Shown here piece by piece: positions 20,694 through 28,009 of a stretch of DNA of 44,355 nucleotides. The position numbers were made by a program, and so were the translations under genes. How positions within the stretch are numbered: position 1 is the first letter of the stretch; every line of letters begins with the position of its first letter. The stretch lies in assembly GCA_964385705.1 (NCBI GenBank), contig CAYLQG010000003.1, positions 1-44,355 on the forward strand, read 5' to 3'. This DNA comes from DATKGN01 sp964385705 (GTDB lineage: Bacteria; Patescibacteriota; Microgenomatia; UBA10105; UBA927). The notes beneath the pieces were generated by a model. That model did not search any database and had not been told where the DNA came from. It worked only from the letters and a program-made list of their open reading frames with translations.

Positions 20694-22079
20694 ATGTTTA
20701 AAACGCCGCGAAGAGTATTTATTATTCTTATCCTATTAACGCTTTTTTTGATAGCGATTGATTTACCGGAAAATTATCATCTGAAGTTTCGTGCTGGACC
20801 AGTTTCCATTGATCGCGTCATTAACCCTCTTTCAATTCATTTTACCTTATTTGGAATGGCCGTTAATAAAGATTTCAAAACACAGTTGGGTTTGGATTTA
20901 TCCGGCGGGGCAAACGTAACCTTGGAAGCGAATATGAAGGGTATTCAGCCCGCTGATCGTTCATCGGCGCTCGACTCAGCGAAGCAGGTCATCGAGCGTC
21001 GCGTTAACCTTTTTGGTGTTTCAGAGCCTATCGTTCAATCGGCGCAGAATAAGGATTCATACCGCATACTTGTCGAGTTGCCGGGCGTGACCGACGTAAA
21101 CCGCGCGATTGCACTCATCGGGGAGACGGCGCAGCTAGAATTCCGTGAATTTACGGACTACAAAGAATCATCGACGTCTGCGTTTCTTATTCCGACATTG
21201 GATAATACAAAGTCGACCGGCCTAACCGGTAAGGATCTGACCCGAGCGCTCATGGATTTCAGTTCCCAAACGGGAGAGCCCGAAGTTTCCATAGAGTTTA
21301 ACAGTGCGGGAGGTGCTAAATTTGATGCTATTACGAAACGACTTATCGGGAAGCCTTTGGCGATATTTCTTGACGACTTTCCGGTCACTTGGCCAAGAGT
21401 GAATACCGAGATTAGTGACGGAAAAGCCGTCATCACAGGAAGTTTCACGCAGGATGCGGCTAAGACATTAGCCCTTCAGCTCAACGCTGGGGCGTTACCT
21501 GTGCCCGTCACTGTTGTTGAAAAACAAACAGTCGGGGCGACGCTGGGTCAAGAGTCCGTTATCCAAAGTATTCGTGCCGGCGGGATCGGCCTACTTATCG
21601 TTGCCGCGTTCATGATCACAAAATACGGTTGGCTGGGACTATTCGCCGACATGGCACTTATTTTATACGGTTTACTCAACTTCGCAATTTACCGGTGGAT
21701 CCCGATAACGTTAACACTCCCCGGGGTCGCCGGATTTCTTTTATCAATCGGCATGGCCGTAGACAGTAATATTCTTATTTTTGAACGATTTAAAGAAGAG
21801 AAGCGGTTGGGTAAACCATGGAGGGTGGCATTGGAGTTGGGATTCGGAAGAGCCTGGGATAGTATCCGTGATGCAAATATTACAACCATGATCACCTGCG
21901 CGGTATTATTTAATCCGGGTAACTGGCAATTTCTCCCGAGTTCAGGAATGGTACGGGGGTTTGCCGTCACATTGTTTATCGGTGTCGTAACGAGCTTGTT
22001 TACCGGTATAATCGTTACGAGGACGTTTTTGCGGGTTCTCTATAAAGAAAAAGATAAAAAGAAATCAGATGAAGAGTAA
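20694..22079 (+). CDS. secD: Protein translocase subunit SecD
   Basis: 461 residues. The N-terminal membrane helix is VFIILILLTLFLIAIDLP. The first periplasmic region has LGLDLSGGANVTLEA, VIERRVNLFGVSEPIVQ and RILVELPGV. Five C-terminal helices follow, with VGATLGQESVIQSI, the motif LPGVAGFLLSIGMAVDSNILIFERFKEE (read in parts) and DSIRDANITTMIT. SecDF uses the proton motive force to pull secreted proteins out of SecYEG. The motif Asp lies in the conserved D1-type segment. A -10-like TATACT (20679-20684) ends 9 nt before the ATG. secF follows 17 bp downstream. Confidence 0.96.
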   Translation: MFKTPRRVFIILILLTLFLIAIDLPENYHLKFRAGPVSIDRVINPLSIHFTLFGMAVNKDFKTQLGLDLSGGANVTLEANMKGIQPADRSSALDSAKQVIERRVNLFGVSEPIVQSAQNKDSYRILVELPGVTDVNRAIALIGETAQLEFREFTDYKESSTSAFLIPTLDNTKSTGLTGKDLTRALMDFSSQTGEPEVSIEFNSAGGAKFDAITKRLIGKPLAIFLDDFPVTWPRVNTEISDGKAVITGSFTQDAAKTLALQLNAGALPVPVTVVEKQTVGATLGQESVIQSIRAGGIGLLIVAAFMITKYGWLGLFADMALILYGLLNFAIYRWIPITLTLPGVAGFLLSIGMAVDSNILIFERFKEEKRLGKPWRVALELGFGRAWDSIRDANITTMITCAVLFNPGNWQFLPSSGMVRGFAVTLFIGVVTSLFTGIIVTRTFLRVLYKEKDKKKSDEE

Positions 22080-22096
22080 ATAATTTCAAATAACAT

Positions 22097-22969
22097 ATGA
22101 TTCGTTTTTCAAAATACATCTGGATCTATTTCTTACTATCAGCTTTGGTGCTTGTCCCCGGCATATTCTCGCTACTCCGGTTCGGACTATTACCCGCAGT
22201 AGATTTTACCGGGGGTACATTAATAGAACTTCATTATAAAACGAATGTGCCGCAGGCTGTTATAGAAAGCTTACTATCAAGCCAAAAAATTGTTGCGGCG
22301 AACATTCAATATTCAAACGGAAATAATTATTTAGTACGGTTAAAGCCGCTTTCCAATGAAGCACTCGCCAAGTTAGAGACGGCGATTACGGCGAGTCCGG
22401 ATAAACCGGAAATTGTCCGAAATGATACAGTCGGTCCTGTATTGGGGAAAGAACTGTTGCAAAAAACCTTTATGGCGGCGATTGTTGCAATCATCGCAAT
22501 GTTGTCCTATGTGGCGTACGCATTTAAAAATATTAAATTCGGCGTCGCGGCCATTCTCGCTCTTATCCACGATCTTCTCGTTGTTCTGGGAACCTTCTCA
22601 TTGCTCGGACACTTTTTGCACGTAGAAGTCGATACATTATTTGTTACAGCCTTTTTAACTACGATGAGCTTTTCGGTGCACGATACCATTGTCGTTTTTG
22701 ACCGCATCCGCGAGATGCTGAAGCGTGGCGACCGTCTGCCGTTTGATCAACTGTGCGATAAGGCGCTAACGCAAACCGTCGGAAGGTCGCTTGCAAATTC
22801 TCTTACCATTATTTTTATGCTCTTAGCTCTCGTTCTTATGGGAGGGGAGACGGTCAAGTGGTTCATCTTTGCGCTTCTCATCGGTACCATATCGGGAACC
22901 TATTCCTCAGACTTTATTGCAACCCCAATTCTTATCCTCTGGGATCGGTGGGAGAAGAAAAAGAAGTAA
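22097..22969 (+). CDS. secF: Protein translocase subunit SecF
   Basis: 290 residues with six membrane helices. It starts with IWIYFLLSALVLVPGIFSLL and then VDFTGGTLIEL, the SecF counterpart of the SecD LDLSGG signature. The C-terminal block includes IHDLLVVLGTFSLLG, LTTMSFSVHDTIVVFDRIRE and TVGRSLANSLTIIFMLLALVLMGGE. Separate secD and secF genes in tandem are the common bacterial arrangement. No yajC is seen nearby. It is followed by a palindromic repeat and a convergent hypothetical gene. Confidence 0.96.
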   Translation: MIRFSKYIWIYFLLSALVLVPGIFSLLRFGLLPAVDFTGGTLIELHYKTNVPQAVIESLLSSQKIVAANIQYSNGNNYLVRLKPLSNEALAKLETAITASPDKPEIVRNDTVGPVLGKELLQKTFMAAIVAIIAMLSYVAYAFKNIKFGVAAILALIHDLLVVLGTFSLLGHFLHVEVDTLFVTAFLTTMSFSVHDTIVVFDRIREMLKRGDRLPFDQLCDKALTQTVGRSLANSLTIIFMLLALVLMGGETVKWFIFALLIGTISGTYSSDFIATPILILWDRWEKKKK

Positions 22970-22978
22970 ATCCATGTC

Positions 22979-23001
22979 ATCCTCTGACTTGACCAGAGGA
23001 T
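22979..23001. repeat. Palindromic repeat ATCCTCTG-7-CAGAGGAT
   Basis: Perfect 8-bp arms (22979-22986 and 22994-23001) around ACTTGAC. A variant with GGTTGACCCGAGGATC lies at 23955-23971 after the other secreted hypothetical gene. It may double as a terminator for secF and the gene at 23006. Confidence 0.6.
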
Positions 23002-23005
23002 CAAT

Positions 23006-23788
23006 TTATTTGATAATCAATTTTTGAACAAAATCCTCAACTGTATTGATTATATAACTGTCAATTTCTTTGCCCGGATGAGGCATAAGAAGTCTTACAT
23101 CCACCTCAGCCGAGTAGCTGTTATTCAAAGCTTGATAAAAAATATACCTGCCCGACGATTCGGCGTCTACTAAAAATTGATGATTGTTTATCATTTTGTA
23201 TTGCAATTGATCCGAAGCTGAGTATGACTCACTATCTTTAATATTTTTTTCGATTTTCTGCAGGTTTTTGGGAACATGTATTTTATCGACTTCGATGGAT
23301 ATTTCACCGTACATTTTCGGATCGATCGTATCCTGCCGACTCCTGGGTTTAACCGGAAAGGCTATTGATAATCCGCAATGGGATACAAGATTGTTAAAAT
23401 CTAGTTCTGCCTGTGTTGTTGGATGATCTGCGTACGGTCCGTCATAAAGGCCATATTCAACTCCTACGAGCCAACTTGAAGGGAGGAAAATTCTTACATT
23501 ATTAGAAAGCCCTTTACATTTGGGAAAATATTCCCTCCACGTGTCATTCTGAGGAACCTGTATTGTCTCCGGTGTCTCGGTAGGCGTTTCTGTCGGAATT
23601 GGAAACGTGAGTGTAGTGGGTTGTGGGGGTTTTATAACCGGTGCATTAATATATGTCACTATTCCGATGACGCCGGCGATAAAGAATAAGAAGATTAGAG
23701 CCGGAATAATAACAGATGAAGAAGTATTATGTTTATATTTTAATGCTCGATTTTTTCGGACAGATTGGTGCTTACGTCGAGCCTTCAT
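23006..23788 (-). CDS. Hypothetical membrane-anchored extracellular protein
   Basis: 260 residues, not recognised. A basic N-terminus (MKARRKHQSVRKNRALKYKH) precedes one membrane helix (SVIIPALIFLFFIAGVIGIVTYI), then a Thr/Pro linker (PTETPTETPE), then an extracellular domain of about 180 residues with two Cys (FPKCKG, VSHCGLSIAF). The layout parallels the neighbour at 23975, and both end in IIK, but I see no clear sequence similarity between their domains. An extended -10 (TGC-TATGCT) with a TTGTAT at 18 bp ends 6 nt before the ATG, predicting a leaderless mRNA. It faces secF. Confidence 0.7.
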   Translation of the reverse strand: MKARRKHQSVRKNRALKYKHNTSSSVIIPALIFLFFIAGVIGIVTYINAPVIKPPQPTTLTFPIPTETPTETPETIQVPQNDTWREYFPKCKGLSNNVRIFLPSSWLVGVEYGLYDGPYADHPTTQAELDFNNLVSHCGLSIAFPVKPRSRQDTIDPKMYGEISIEVDKIHVPKNLQKIEKNIKDSESYSASDQLQYKMINNHQFLVDAESSGRYIFYQALNNSYSAEVDVRLLMPHPGKEIDSYIINTVEDFVQKLIIK

Positions 23789-23836
23789 ATATTAAGCATA
23801 GCACGGTGAATTCTGAATATACAATAATTTCATTAG

Positions 23837-23968
23837 TTAAGGATTTTCATTTAATTTGTTTAATCTATTAAGTAACTCCTCCTTATCATTTTTTAATGTT
23901 CCAGCTTCGACTTCGGCAAATAATTGGTTTAAGATATTCCCGATAATCGGCCCTGGGTTGACCCGAGG
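23837..23968 (-). pseudogene. Displaced copy of the cca 3' end
   Basis: On the minus strand this stretch encodes RVNPGPIIGNILNQLFAEV and continues EAGTLKNDKEELLNRLNKLNENP before a TAA (23837-23839). It closely matches the last 40 residues of the intact cca product (GVKPGPIIGKLLNQLFAEVE...). A 31-bp block is identical (23904-23934 versus 24831-24861). Nothing else of cca is present, so it is a 3' remnant. The direct repeats lie 927 bp apart and enclose the gene at 23975-24745 with the end of intact cca. Confidence 0.85.
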
Positions 23969-23974
23969 ATCTAT

Positions 23975-24745
23975 TCATTTGATTATGCAGGTTGCATCGC
24001 AAGAATTAATGTCCTTAAAGGGCGGTGAATCTCCTTTTTCTTGCCCCTTCCAAGTATGGCCTTGATAATATTTGCATATCTGATTCAATGAATCGTAATA
24101 ATAGCCGGATATTGTTGCTATTTTCGTTTTGTCTGGTTGCTTTAAATAATCTTGTTGTGTCCACCCATTGCTTAGCCATGAGCATACTAAGGGGCGATCT
24201 GGATGTATAAATTGTATTGACTTTTCGATCGCTCCATTAATTGTTAAAATATCCTGATTAGTATTATCAGAAGACTGAATTTTTGAGATTACCCAAAAAG
24301 TATAATTATCATGATCAGTGCCCGAGCCAAAAAATTCACTCATAGGTTGAGGCCAAATTCCAATTTGGATTGAATCATTTTTGGGATCCTTTAGTAGAAT
24401 AATCCAGTTAGGCGGTTCAATGTCTCCGTAATTAAATAACTGTGGGTTAGATCCCCGCGTGTATTCTGTTGATAACAAATTTAAATAATTCGGATATTTA
24501 ATAGAAAAACCAAATTTTGTGTTTATGTAAGTATTCCAACCTTTTGTAATTGTGATATCTATCGTTGGAGTAGGCGTTTCAGTTGGGGCTTCAAATGGTA
24601 TTGCGTTAGTAATATTGATTGGGTGTATCGATTGATTAATATTCTTTATAGATATGAATGCGCATACCGACACAGTGATAGTAATTATTAGGACAAGAAT
24701 AATGAATATCGTTGAGTTGAGTGATTGAATTTTTTTCCGCTTCAT
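23975..24745 (-). CDS. Hypothetical membrane-anchored extracellular protein (cassette gene)
   Basis: 256 residues. A membrane helix near the N-terminus (IFIILVLIITITVSVCAFISI) is followed by PTETPTPT and an extracellular domain beginning WNTYINTKFGFSIKYPNYL. That opening, a short aromatic/Tyr-Pro strand pattern, is typical of secreted PsbP-like domains in CPR proteins. The C-terminus is Cys-containing (NSCDATCIIK). It is more AT-rich than the adjacent cca. It starts 15 bp after the cca stop and is bounded by the intact cca 3' end and its displaced copy, so it seems to have been inserted as a single-gene cassette. Confidence 0.7.
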   Translation of the reverse strand: MKRKKIQSLNSTIFIILVLIITITVSVCAFISIKNINQSIHPINITNAIPFEAPTETPTPTIDITITKGWNTYINTKFGFSIKYPNYLNLLSTEYTRGSNPQLFNYGDIEPPNWIILLKDPKNDSIQIGIWPQPMSEFFGSGTDHDNYTFWVISKIQSSDNTNQDILTINGAIEKSIQFIHPDRPLVCSWLSNGWTQQDYLKQPDKTKIATISGYYYDSLNQICKYYQGHTWKGQEKGDSPPFKDINSCDATCIIK

Positions 24746-24760
24746 ATTACAAATATATCG

Positions 24761-26116
24761 TTAATGAACGGTTTCATTTAATTCTTTCAGTCTTTTCAAT
24801 AATGCGTCCCGTTCATTTTTGAGCGTCCCGGCTTCGACTTCGGCAAATAATTGGTTTAAGAGTTTTCCGATAATCGGACCGGGTTTAACGCCGAGCGTTT
24901 TCATCACGTCAAATCCGTTAATTTTGAGATCAGTGACGCTAAATGGCTGCTTTTGGACGTCGATAAGACGTTTTTTAAATAATTCCAGCCGCCAGGAGGT
25001 CTCCTGCGCCCCGCCGCCAAGACGGTCTCCGATTCGAAGCGCGAGCATATCATCGAGATTTTCTTTTTCTACATGGCGGATGATTCTCCGTATGGCACTG
25101 TCGGTTTGGCGTTCGTCTACGCTGAACTGATGCCACCGGATAAGCGTTACAACCTTATCTATTTGTTTTTTAGAGAGTTTGAGCCGGTAACAAATGCTCC
25201 TGGCTATCCTTGCTCCTACTACCTCATGATTGTAGAAGGTGATAAGTCCGGTCTCATCCTTCTTAAATGTTGCAACCTTACCTACATCATGAAGGAGCGT
25301 TGCCAGCCGGATGATCGGGTCTTTTGACGGACAATGTTTCATCGCCATCACACAGTGCGTGCCCACATCGTAAATGTGGTGGCGTTTCGGACTTTTTTGC
25401 TGCACGTCAAATGCAGGAATAAGTTCAGGGATGATGTGTGACAGTAGTCCGCAACTTTTGAGAAGCAAGATTCCGTCGGCGGCATACGACGATGTAAGAA
25501 GTTTCAATAACTCATCGCGAACTCGCTCGATTGATATTTCTTTGAGGAGGCTTGCGTTCTTTTTGATTGCTTCAAGTGTCTGTGGATCGATCATGAATCC
25601 GAGCTCACTGGCCTGACGGATAGCCCGCATCATACGGAGGGCGTCCTCTTTGAAGCGGTCGTCCGGGTTTCCCACAGTTCTAATGATTTTATTCCCAAGG
25701 TCTTTTTGACCGTCATACGGATCTACTATTTTTTGCCCATCACACGCGATAGCATTGATGGTAAAATCGCGACGGCCCAAATCACCGGCCAGTGTTTTGC
25801 CCCAACTAATCTTGTCCGGATGTCGGTGGTCTTTGTATCCCTCTTCACTACGATACGTAGTAATTTCGTAAACATCGACGACCGTTTCATCGGTTCCCCG
25901 GATTTTAATGCCAACAGTGCCGAACTGGTTATCATAAAAACTGTCGGGAAATATTCGTAAGAGTTCTTCGGGAGTTGCATTTGTCGTAAAATCCCAACCC
26001 TTCGTTGGCCGGTCCATGAGTAAATCGCGGACGGACCCGCCGATTGCATATGCTTCAAAACCGTTTTTTTTCACTTCATCAATGACCGATTGTGCTTGTT
26101 TTGGGAGCTTTATCAT
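24761..26116 (-). CDS. cca: CCA tRNA nucleotidyltransferase with HD domain
   Basis: 451 residues. The class II nucleotidyltransferase head has AIGGSVRDLLMDRPTKGWDFTTNATPEEL (G-G-S-V-R-D with the D-x-D region read as WDFTT), then RRDFTINAIACDG, DPYDGQKDLGNKIIRTVGNP and the ERVRDELLKLL helical part. An HD domain lies at about 240-330 (HHIYDVGTHCVMAMKHCP, LLHDVGKVAT). It completes tRNA 3' ends; tRNA-Pro here lacks CCA, so it is needed. The 3' end is partly duplicated at 23837-23968. An extended -10 (TGA-TATCAT) ends 10 nt before the ATG. It is divergent from recJ across an inverted-repeat element. Confidence 0.94.
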   Translation of the reverse strand: MIKLPKQAQSVIDEVKKNGFEAYAIGGSVRDLLMDRPTKGWDFTTNATPEELLRIFPDSFYDNQFGTVGIKIRGTDETVVDVYEITTYRSEEGYKDHRHPDKISWGKTLAGDLGRRDFTINAIACDGQKIVDPYDGQKDLGNKIIRTVGNPDDRFKEDALRMMRAIRQASELGFMIDPQTLEAIKKNASLLKEISIERVRDELLKLLTSSYAADGILLLKSCGLLSHIIPELIPAFDVQQKSPKRHHIYDVGTHCVMAMKHCPSKDPIIRLATLLHDVGKVATFKKDETGLITFYNHEVVGARIARSICYRLKLSKKQIDKVVTLIRWHQFSVDERQTDSAIRRIIRHVEKENLDDMLALRIGDRLGGGAQETSWRLELFKKRLIDVQKQPFSVTDLKINGFDVMKTLGVKPGPIIGKLLNQLFAEVEAGTLKNERDALLKRLKELNETVH

Positions 26117-26142
26117 AACTGCCCCTATGATATCATATGAGT

Positions 26143-26289
26143 CATGCCAGGTAGTAGAATTTCGACACGTCTTTCGCTTTGCCCGTTTGTATAATGACTA
26201 CTTGGTAATAGTAAGATTTTATAAAGGAAGGATGTAGAGATTTCGAAAAACGTTAACAGGCAAAGGTCGAAATTTCACTACCTGGTATG
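26143..26289. mobile_element. MITE-like inverted-repeat element between cca and recJ
   Basis: CCAGGTAGTAGAATTTCGAC (26147-26166) and GTCGAAATTTCACTACCTGG (26266-26285) are reverse complements at 18 of 20 positions; CAT/ATG extends the arms outward. Inner parts also match (CTTTGCCCGTT against AACAGGCAAAG). Total about 147 bp, no coding frame. The recJ ATG (26287) is the last base triplet of the right arm. It could be a small non-autonomous transposable element or a symmetrical regulatory palindrome between divergent genes. Confidence 0.6.
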
Positions 26290-27957
26290 AAGAAGTGGCA
26301 GATTCGCTATACATCTAAATCAAAAGATACAGGATTAGGTTTCCGCGATATTATCTCGGTTTTACTCTTAAACCGCGGATTAAAAACACAAAAGAAAATT
26401 GAAGAATATCTTCACCCGGAAAATCCGTATGATTTAACGGCAAAAGATGTTGACATCAACGTTTCATCCCTCAAAAAGGCAGTGGGTCGGATTAAAAAGG
26501 CAATATCCTCTCATGAGTCCATTATTGTGTATGCCGACTACGATGCGGATGGAATAACAGCTGGCGCAATCATGTGGGAAACGATTCACAAACTCGGCGG
26601 AAACGTTATGCCGTATATTCCCGACCGGGCTGAAGAGGGATATGGCTTATCCAAAAAAGGGATAGACAGTGTTTATAAACAATATAAACCGTCGCTTATC
26701 GTTACCGTTGACCACGGGATTTCCGCTTACGACAAAGTGGAATATACAAAGTCCCTGGGCATTGATGTCGTCGTCACCGATCATCATATGAAACCCAAAA
26801 AACTGCCCGACTGCACAATCGTTCACACTACGATTATGTGCGGTGCGGGAGTTTCCTGGTTCGTTGCAAAGGAGCTTGATCCTGAACATCACGATGAATT
26901 GTTAGCACTGGCGACCATCGGGACCATTGCGGACCTCGTGCCGTTAATCGGTGCGAACCGCGCAATAACGAAATTCGGATTAGCAGTTCTCAATAAAACG
27001 AGCCGGGTCGGGCTCACCGCGCTCATATCCGACGCAGGATTAACGAAAGGCGAACTTTCAACATTTGATATCTCCCACGTAATCGCTCCACGGATTAATG
27101 CGATGGGAAGACTAGTCCATGCGATGGACGCACTCAGGCTTATGTGTACCAACCGGGAGGATAAAGCCATGCTACTGGCGCGGAAACTGAGTCTTACAAA
27201 TAAAGAACGTCAACAACTGACCGTTGACACGTCGGCTCATGCGAAGGGATTAGTACAAAAAGATGCGTCAGGAGATGTGAAAAAGTTGCTGTTTATTGCG
27301 CACGAAAGTTACAACCCCGGGATTATCGGACTGGTTGCGGGGAGACTGGTTGAAGAATATTACCGCCCGTCTGTAGTCTTATCAGTAGGGGAGATCTATT
27401 CAAAAGCGTCGGCCCGGTCAATTACCGGTTTCAATATTGTTGATGCCATAAGGAGTTGCAGTGATCTTCTTGTTGATGTGGGTGGTCATCCGATGGCGGC
27501 CGGATTTACCGTTGAAACAAAAAACATTGATGCACTACAGAGGCGTCTTGAAGAGCTTGCTGAGAAAGAATTAGATGATGAGAAGTTGCGGCGTATTCTT
27601 CCGATTGATATCGCTCTGCCGTTATCAAGTGCGACCCCTGATTTGTGGCAAGCGATACAGGAGTTTGAGCCGTTCGGTTTCGGTAATCCCGAACCGTTAT
27701 TCTCATCAACAGGGGTTGAAGTTGTCGACACCCGGCTCGTTGGCGCAGATGGAAAACATATGAAATTAAAACTCAGACAAGCGGGGGTGGTTGTTGATGC
27801 AATTGCATTCGGTTTAGGAAAGATTTATCCTTCGCTCCGGCCGGATCAACCGATTGATATTGCATATTCCATCGATATGAACACCTGGAACGGAAGCACG
27901 AGATTACAATTGAAGATAAAAGATATAAATATGCCCACACGGTTAACAAATCTGTAA
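26287..27957 (+). CDS. recJ: Single-stranded-DNA exonuclease RecJ
   Basis: 556 residues, near the family's usual 560-580. The DHH domain shows YADYDADGITAGAIM (motif I) at about 81-95, TVDHGIS, VVTDHHMKP and ALATIGTIADLVPLIG. A connecting region with APRINAMGRLVHAMDAL is followed by the DHHA1 domain with the VDVGGHPMAAGFTVE motif at about 400 and a C-terminal OB-like domain. It degrades 5' ssDNA ends in recombination and repair with Mn2+/Mg2+. The start codon sits in the right arm of the inverted-repeat element (26143-26289), so its expression is probably affected by that element. Confidence 0.95.
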   Translation: MKKWQIRYTSKSKDTGLGFRDIISVLLLNRGLKTQKKIEEYLHPENPYDLTAKDVDINVSSLKKAVGRIKKAISSHESIIVYADYDADGITAGAIMWETIHKLGGNVMPYIPDRAEEGYGLSKKGIDSVYKQYKPSLIVTVDHGISAYDKVEYTKSLGIDVVVTDHHMKPKKLPDCTIVHTTIMCGAGVSWFVAKELDPEHHDELLALATIGTIADLVPLIGANRAITKFGLAVLNKTSRVGLTALISDAGLTKGELSTFDISHVIAPRINAMGRLVHAMDALRLMCTNREDKAMLLARKLSLTNKERQQLTVDTSAHAKGLVQKDASGDVKKLLFIAHESYNPGIIGLVAGRLVEEYYRPSVVLSVGEIYSKASARSITGFNIVDAIRSCSDLLVDVGGHPMAAGFTVETKNIDALQRRLEELAEKELDDEKLRRILPIDIALPLSSATPDLWQAIQEFEPFGFGNPEPLFSSTGVEVVDTRLVGADGKHMKLKLRQAGVVVDAIAFGLGKIYPSLRPDQPIDIAYSIDMNTWNGSTRLQLKIKDINMPTRLTNL

Positions 27958-27990
27958 TTTCTTGTGATAATATAGTTCATCGAGGTTTTT

Positions 27991-27999
27991 TGCTATGAT
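27991..27999 (+). promoter_or_regulatory. Extended -10 promoter of aspS
   Basis: TGC-TATGAT (27991-27999), no clear -35. Predicted transcription start near 28006, 4 nt before ATG 28010. Confidence 0.45.
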
Positions 28000-28009
28000 G
28001 GAGTCAGGT

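Noticed and set aside
23855..24210. Plus-strand frames opposite the cca remnant and the cassette gene
   Set aside because: They are antisense shadows; the minus-strand reading matches CCA-adding enzyme and a secreted protein with a clear anchor.
23006..24745. The two secreted hypothetical genes as recent paralogues
   Set aside because: They share layout (basic end, one helix, Thr/Pro linker, IIK ending) but I cannot align their extracellular domains; common architecture is normal for anchored proteins of this group.
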